From contig JACPVR010000012.1 of the NCBI GenBank assembly GCA_016197405.1, positions 186,001-250,000 of the forward strand: a stretch of 64,000 nucleotides of DNA, read 5' to 3'. A program made the translations under genes and the position numbers. Under the pieces are notes generated by a model, which saw only the letters and a program-made list of their open reading frames with translations, had not been told where the DNA came from and searched no databases. This DNA comes from Mycobacterium sp. Lineage in GTDB: Bacteria > Actinomycetota > Actinomycetes > Mycobacteriales > Mycobacteriaceae. Shown piece by piece: positions 60,446 through 64,000 of the stretch; within the stretch, counting starts at the first letter, position 1; each line of letters starts with the position of its first letter.

Positions 60446-61321
60446 ATGGACCGACACGCGCTCGCGCAGTTCCTGCGTCGCAGACGGGCCGCTATCGCTC
60501 CCGCCGATGTCGGGTTGTCAGCGGGCGGGCGGCGCCGGACCGAGGGACTGCGCCGCGAGGAGGTCGCTGCGCTGACGGGTATGTCGGTCGATTACTACAG
60601 CCGCCTCGAGCAGGCTCGCAGCACCCAGCCCTCACCGCAGATGGTGCGGGCGCTGGGCCGCGCGCTGCGGTTGACCGACGATGAGACTGATCACCTGTAC
60701 CGGCTGGCGGGTCATGCCGTGCCGGACCACACCAGGTACTCAACCCACGTACGACCCGCACTGTTGTTCGTGCTGGACCAATTGCGCGACGCAGCCGCGT
60801 TCGTCTGCACCGACACCGGGATCGTGCTCGCGCAGAACGAATTGGCCCGGGCACTGGCCGGCGAGCTGATCACCGGCGAGACGGGTCTTCAGGCCAGTAT
60901 GACCTGGCGCTGGTTCGCCGATCCGGGCGCGCGCGACGGCGCAGTGCCAGAAGAGCACGACGGACACAGCCGAACCCTGGTCGCGGACCTGCGGGCAGCC
61001 TGGGCCCGTAGGCCGAATGACCCCGATATGCAGGAACTGGTGGAGAGCCTGTTGGCGCACAGCCCGGAATTCACCGATCTCTGGCGAACTCATGAAGTTC
61101 AAACCAGACGGTTACAGCGCAAGACGTTCCGCACCGCCGCGGGGCCGCTCGCACTGGATTGTGAAGTCCTTGCGACCGGAGATGGCCAGCAACTGGTGCT
61201 GTTGACACCACCGGCGGGATCCTCCGCTCTGGAAACGTTGCGCCTGCTCTCCGTCGTAGGCGACCAGCACATCGCTCCGAGATCCGACGTCGGGAATATC
61301 CGGCCGTGGTCTGCCCGCTGA
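60446..61321 (+). CDS. XRE-family regulator with MmyB-type ligand domain
   Basis: A 291-aa regulator. The helix-turn-helix is in residues 10-80 (LRRRRAAIAPADVGL, RTEGLRREEVAALTGMSVDY, YSRLEQARSTQPSPQMVRAL). The MmyB-like ligand-binding domain covers residues about 95-270 (HTRYSTHVRPALLFVLDQLR, ATLEVQ-like HEVQTRRLQRKTFRTAAGPL). Such MmyB regulators often control neighbouring reductase genes. GACAAT lies 6 nt before the ATG at 60446, so the mRNA may be leaderless. Confidence 0.88.
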   Translation: MDRHALAQFLRRRRAAIAPADVGLSAGGRRRTEGLRREEVAALTGMSVDYYSRLEQARSTQPSPQMVRALGRALRLTDDETDHLYRLAGHAVPDHTRYSTHVRPALLFVLDQLRDAAAFVCTDTGIVLAQNELARALAGELITGETGLQASMTWRWFADPGARDGAVPEEHDGHSRTLVADLRAAWARRPNDPDMQELVESLLAHSPEFTDLWRTHEVQTRRLQRKTFRTAAGPLALDCEVLATGDGQQLVLLTPPAGSSALETLRLLSVVGDQHIAPRSDVGNIRPWSAR

Positions 61322-61362
61322 CCTATCGAGACGTGCCCGCGGCGAACAGGAGATCCGGTCAA

Positions 61363-61791
61363 ATGTCAGATGCCATCGATTTCGATGAGATGAACCGTGC
61401 AGTGATCGAGGAGTTCCGTGCGAGCGGCGGCAAGGCCGGCGGCATTTTCGAGGGCAAACCGCTGGTCCTGGTCCACCATGTCGGAGCCAAGTCCGGCACC
61501 GCGCGGATCGCGCCGCTGGTGCCGCTTCTCGACGGCGGGCGCATTTTCATCTTCGCCAGCAAGGGCGGGGCCGACACCAACCCGGACTGGTACCACAACC
61601 TGGTGGCCAACCCGGAAACCGTGGTGGAGCTCGGGTCTGAGACGTTCCCTGTTCGGGCCCGCGTTCTGACCGGGCAGGAGCGCGACGATATCTACGCCAA
61701 GCAGGTGGCGGTGGAGCCACAGTTCGGCGAGTACCAGCGCAAGACCACACGTCGCATTCCGGTGTTCGAGCTGCAACGCACGACGCGCTAG
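61363..61791 (+). CDS. F420-type deazaflavin-dependent nitroreductase-family protein
   Basis: A 142-aa split-barrel protein of the Ddn-like family: VIEEFRASGGKAGG, LVLVHHVGAKSGTARIAPLV, PLLDGGRIFIFASKGGADTN and PDWYHNLVANPETVVELGSE. These are the F420-binding hallmarks. Mycobacterial relatives reduce nitroimidazoles and quinones. The ATG at 61363 has AGGAG 10 nt upstream, 41 nt after the XRE gene, so it is probably co-transcribed with it. Confidence 0.9.
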   Translation: MSDAIDFDEMNRAVIEEFRASGGKAGGIFEGKPLVLVHHVGAKSGTARIAPLVPLLDGGRIFIFASKGGADTNPDWYHNLVANPETVVELGSETFPVRARVLTGQERDDIYAKQVAVEPQFGEYQRKTTRRIPVFELQRTTR

Positions 61792-61801
61792 CGCAGCGTC
61801 G
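61781..61801. terminator. Small hairpin between convergent genes
   Basis: CGACGC pairs with GCGTCG around GCTAGCGCA, at the junction of the F420-type gene and the convergent GH5 gene. It may serve both directions. Confidence 0.35.
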
Positions 61802-61805
61802 GGTC

Positions 61806-62942
61806 TCAGCTGGGCGCAGGGGTGCCCGTGAGCTTGCGGATGGTGTCGACCTCACTGGCCCGGAAGGGCTGGCCATCGGGCCGCAGCAGGTCGTGGAACC
61901 ACACTTTGGGCACTGTCTTGTACGGCTCGTCCCAGGAATCCCACGGCAGGTAGGTCTGGGTCTTACCCGCAACAAGACCCCAGTTGTAGGCACCGACGTT
62001 GTGCCGCTTGGCAATCGGCAGGATTGCCTCGACGGTGTTGCCGGCATCCCGGGCCAGGTACTCGGTGCAGATGATGGGCCGTCCCAGTGGGGTGAGCTCG
62101 TCGATACGGGCCTCGAAATCGGCGGGCTTGCCGTAGTTGTGGAAGGTGATCACATCGGAGTTGTCGAGTTGTATGCCTGCGATTGTGCTGCGGGCCGACC
62201 GATCACCCCACGATCCGTGCCACACTCCGCTGGTGAGGGGCTGGACCGGGTCGACTGTCCGCGCCCAGTTGAAGACTTCGGGCAGCAGTTCGGCGACACG
62301 TTCCTGTTTGTCCTTGCGCTCGACCTTGCGGTACTGCCGCGCCGGATTGTCGGGTTCGTTCCACAGGTCCCAGCCCACGATGCGCGGGTCGGCGCGGAAT
62401 TGACTCAGCACGCCGACGACGTAGTCGTAGAGCACCCGCCGGTAGTTGGGATCGTCGATGAGTTCGGCGCCGGGGCTCTGCACCCACCCGGAGTTGTGCA
62501 CTCCCGGCGTCGGCGCCCGTTGGGCACCGAGCCGCGGGAACGGATCCCAGCAGGAGTCGAAGAACACGAACAACGGCCGGATACCGCGGTTCGCGGCGAT
62601 CGTGACGAATTGCGAGAGGCGACGCAGAAAGCCGACCCGGTCCTGCGCCCACAACTCGTCGTGCAGGAAGACCCGGACGGTGTTGAGGCCTATCAGCCGG
62701 GCGACGCGCAGTTCGTCGTCGATGCGCCGCGGATCGTAGGTGCCGCCCTGGAACATCTCGATCTGGTTGACCGCGGTCGAGGTGATGTAGTTGGCCCCGA
62801 CCAGCCAGCCCTGCCCGGCATACCACTGGTTCGCGCGTTCGACCGTCCAGCGGACCGGTTCCGCCGACGCTTGCGGGGTTGCGGACAGCGCAGCGCCGGC
62901 AGCCACCAGTAGCGGCAGCTTCAGGGCGGTTCGGCGGTCCAC
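61806..62942 (-). CDS. Secreted glycoside hydrolase family 5 enzyme, copy 2
   Basis: A 378-aa paralogue of the hydrolase at 57078, with a twin-arginine-like signal (MDRRTALKLPLLVAAGAAL). The acid/base glutamate is in [17 protein letters not shown] and the nucleophile in IICTEYLARDAG. WDPFPRLG and [10 protein letters not shown] are kept between the copies. Start: GTG at 62942, 6 nt after TATGGT (62954-62949), consistent with a leaderless mRNA; a GTG at 62945 adds one residue. Extracellular beta-glycan hydrolysis is inferred from the family. Confidence 0.85.
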   Translation of the reverse strand: MDRRTALKLPLLVAAGAALSATPQASAEPVRWTVERANQWYAGQGWLVGANYITSTAVNQIEMFQGGTYDPRRIDDELRVARLIGLNTVRVFLHDELWAQDRVGFLRRLSQFVTIAANRGIRPLFVFFDSCWDPFPRLGAQRAPTPGVHNSGWVQSPGAELIDDPNYRRVLYDYVVGVLSQFRADPRIVGWDLWNEPDNPARQYRKVERKDKQERVAELLPEVFNWARTVDPVQPLTSGVWHGSWGDRSARSTIAGIQLDNSDVITFHNYGKPADFEARIDELTPLGRPIICTEYLARDAGNTVEAILPIAKRHNVGAYNWGLVAGKTQTYLPWDSWDEPYKTVPKVWFHDLLRPDGQPFRASEVDTIRKLTGTPAPS

Positions 62943-62989
62943 CACGTGACCATAATGGCGACCAGACGTTTGCTAGAACTCTCGTGCGA

Positions 62990-63018
62990 GTTTGCAATCA
63001 TTGAGGTTCGCAATCGTT
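62990..63018. repeat. Direct repeat in the GH5-MarR intergenic region
   Basis: GTTTGCAATCATT and GTTCGCAATCGTT (11 of 13 bases the same) lie 16 nt apart in the 180-nt divergent region. Tandem half-sites of this kind suggest a regulator binding site. Confidence 0.4.
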
Positions 63019-63019
63019 A

Positions 63020-63042
63020 CCTGGGCCGGGTATCGGCCCAGG
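63020..63042. repeat. 9-bp hairpin dyad in the GH5-MarR intergenic region
   Basis: CCTGGGCCG pairs perfectly with CGGCCCAGG around GGTAT. It lies between divergent promoters, so a terminator role is not expected; it could be an operator or part of a leader RNA. Confidence 0.5.
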
Positions 63043-63115
63043 ACGCGCCGCCGGCGAGCCCGCTAGCACGCCTGTTGTGGTATCGGGTGGCCCTGGGCGG
63101 TAAATATATATGTGC

Positions 63116-63121
63116 TATACA
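63116..63121 (+). promoter_or_regulatory. -10 box of the leaderless marR-MFS operon
   Basis: TATACA lies 6 nt before the GTG at 63128, in an AT-rich island (63100-63122) unlike the GC-rich surroundings. Confidence 0.5.
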
Positions 63122-63127
63122 TGCTTA

Positions 63128-63592
63128 GTGCCGCAATCCCGTTACGATGACCTCGACGAATTGCTGACACGCATCCATATTGCGCGTCAACGTCCAGTCT
63201 GGCGCCGCAGGTTGCTCGATGACGTGAGTCCCGCCATGACAGTGTCCACACTGCGTGTGCTCCGCGCGGTCGAGCAGAGTCAACTCAAGGGTGCGGGAGC
63301 GTCGATCCGCGATGTCGCCGATTACCTGGCCGTCGAGCACTCCACCGCCAGCCGGACGGTGGCCGCGGTGGTGGCGGCCGGACTGCTGACCAAGACTTTC
63401 GCCCCGGATGACCAGCGTCGCAGTGTGTTGGTACTGAGCGACGCCGGGCGCCGGACGCTGGAAACCGTCACCGGTCGCCGGCGCGAACTCGTCGCCGAGA
63501 CCATCGCCGACTGGTCCGACACCGATGTCGACACGCTCGTCTCCCTGCTGGGGCGCCTGACGACCCGGTTCGAATCCATGGCAGGCAAATGA
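63128..63592 (+). CDS. MarR-family transcriptional regulator
   Basis: A 154-aa winged-helix regulator. The recognition region is IRDVADYLAVEHSTASRTVA, followed by the wing LLTKTFAPDDQRRSVLVLSD. The GTG at 63128 lies 6 nt after TATACA, so the mRNA is probably leaderless; an ATG at 63110 is in frame but precedes the inferred transcription start. Its stop overlaps the transporter gene's start (ATGA), a typical MarR-efflux pair. Confidence 0.87.
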   Translation: MPQSRYDDLDELLTRIHIARQRPVWRRRLLDDVSPAMTVSTLRVLRAVEQSQLKGAGASIRDVADYLAVEHSTASRTVAAVVAAGLLTKTFAPDDQRRSVLVLSDAGRRTLETVTGRRRELVAETIADWSDTDVDTLVSLLGRLTTRFESMAGK

Positions 63593-64000
63593 CCGCCGAC
63601 ACCACGTCCCCACCGCGTCCGCGCGGCGCTCTCGGGCTGATGTTCGACCCGGTGTTCGGGACCCTGTTCTGGGGCAAGATGTTCGCCGTCGTCGCGGTCT
63701 GGACGCACGGCATCGTCGCGGCCATCGTGATGTACGACGCCACGCATTCCGCCCTGATGGTGGGACTCGTCGGCGTCGTGCAATTCGGACCGCAGCTCAT
63801 CCTGTCCCCCACGAGTGGGAAGTGGGCCGACACCGGCAACCCGGCACGCCAGATCCTGCTCGGCAGGGTCTTGTGCGTCCTCGGGTCGGGTTCGGTGGCG
63901 GCCTGGCTTTTTCTCCAGCCCGGCTTGCAGGGCATGGCCAGTGCGATCCCGGTGCTGGCCGGGTCGACTCTGGTGGGGTTCGGTTTCGTGGTGGGCGGGC
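63589..64000 (+). CDS. MFS transporter, N-terminal part (runs off the window)
   Basis: Only the first 137 codons are seen. The ATG at 63589 overlaps the MarR stop. It starts MTADTTSPPRPRGALGLMFD, followed by a first helix near FGTLFWGKMFAVVAVWTHGI, a second near AIVMYDATHSALMVGLVGVV, and the A-like loop GKWADTGNPARQILLGRV, typical of enterobactin-exporter-like MFS proteins. The pair suggests efflux of a compound sensed by the MarR regulator. Confidence 0.82.
   Translation, partial: MTADTTSPPRPRGALGLMFDPVFGTLFWGKMFAVVAVWTHGIVAAIVMYDATHSALMVGLVGVVQFGPQLILSPTSGKWADTGNPARQILLGRVLCVLGSGSVAAWLFLQPGLQGMASAIPVLAGSTLVGFGFVVGG

Overview
The window comes from the chromosome of a high-GC actinobacterium, most likely a fast-growing mycobacterium (Mycolicibacterium-like). 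The reasons are a WhiB3-type iron-sulfur regulator, a DesA3-type desaturase next to its ferredoxin-reductase partner, two cutinase-fold secreted proteins, an F420-type nitroreductase, an LpqN-type lipoprotein, many GTG starts, and many genes whose start codon lies 6-7 nt after a TANNNT -10 box (leaderless mRNAs). This is read from protein motifs and remembered family sequences; no database search was run. I saw no tRNA, rRNA, CRISPR array or insertion sequence.

Layout. 1-1222: end of a succinate-semialdehyde-type dehydrogenase with a strong terminator, then a small membrane protein. 1255-16899: an aldarate (glucarate-type) catabolic superlocus. A nine-gene operon of overlapping genes on the minus strand encodes a dipeptide-type ABC importer, a TauE exporter, an IclR regulator, glucarate dehydratase (gudD) and a hydroxyacid dehydrogenase. 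A second minus-strand operon encodes alpha-ketoglutarate semialdehyde dehydrogenase, KdgD, a second glucarate-dehydratase-like enolase and a LysR regulator. A hydroxyacid dehydrogenase is divergent from the importer. Together they can take an aldarate to alpha-ketoglutarate. 17169-19035: WhiB, a FetB-like permease and a DinB-fold protein.

19170-24604 is the most unusual part. A TetR regulator is followed by a NorQ-like AAA+ ATPase and a NorD-like VWA protein. These sit among two nearly duplicate multi-span membrane proteins (about 231 and 235 aa), a one-span 142-aa protein, and two tiny membrane proteins (34 and 43 aa). No NO reductase or Rubisco gene accompanies them. Two perfect 12-bp palindromes of the form TGACT-NN-AGTCA lie at the two promoters of the block. 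I propose an undescribed membrane metalloenzyme or complex matured by a NorQD-type chaperone. 24767-29711: directly next to it is a second MoxR/VWA system (a Bat-like operon).

29797-41255: mixed metabolic genes, among them an amidohydrolase, DUF2237, a CobW GTPase, a zinc-ribbon SDR, a metallophosphoesterase, an acyl-CoA-ligase-like enzyme, an AraC regulator, a cutinase, and the desA3/reductase pair with an operator-like palindrome. 41406-50316 and on to 57034: small acidic and zinc-ribbon ORFs, two alpha/beta hydrolases, release factor 3, oxidoreductases, a second cutinase-fold protein, an ATGA-coupled GNAT-LLM-DUF1684 set, PLP enzymes, an aldolase, a lipoprotein, a thioesterase and an iron alcohol dehydrogenase. 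57078-64000: two paralogous secreted GH5 hydrolases flank an SDR, an aldo/keto reductase, an XRE regulator and an F420-type reductase. The window ends in a MarR regulator coupled to an MFS exporter that runs off the edge.
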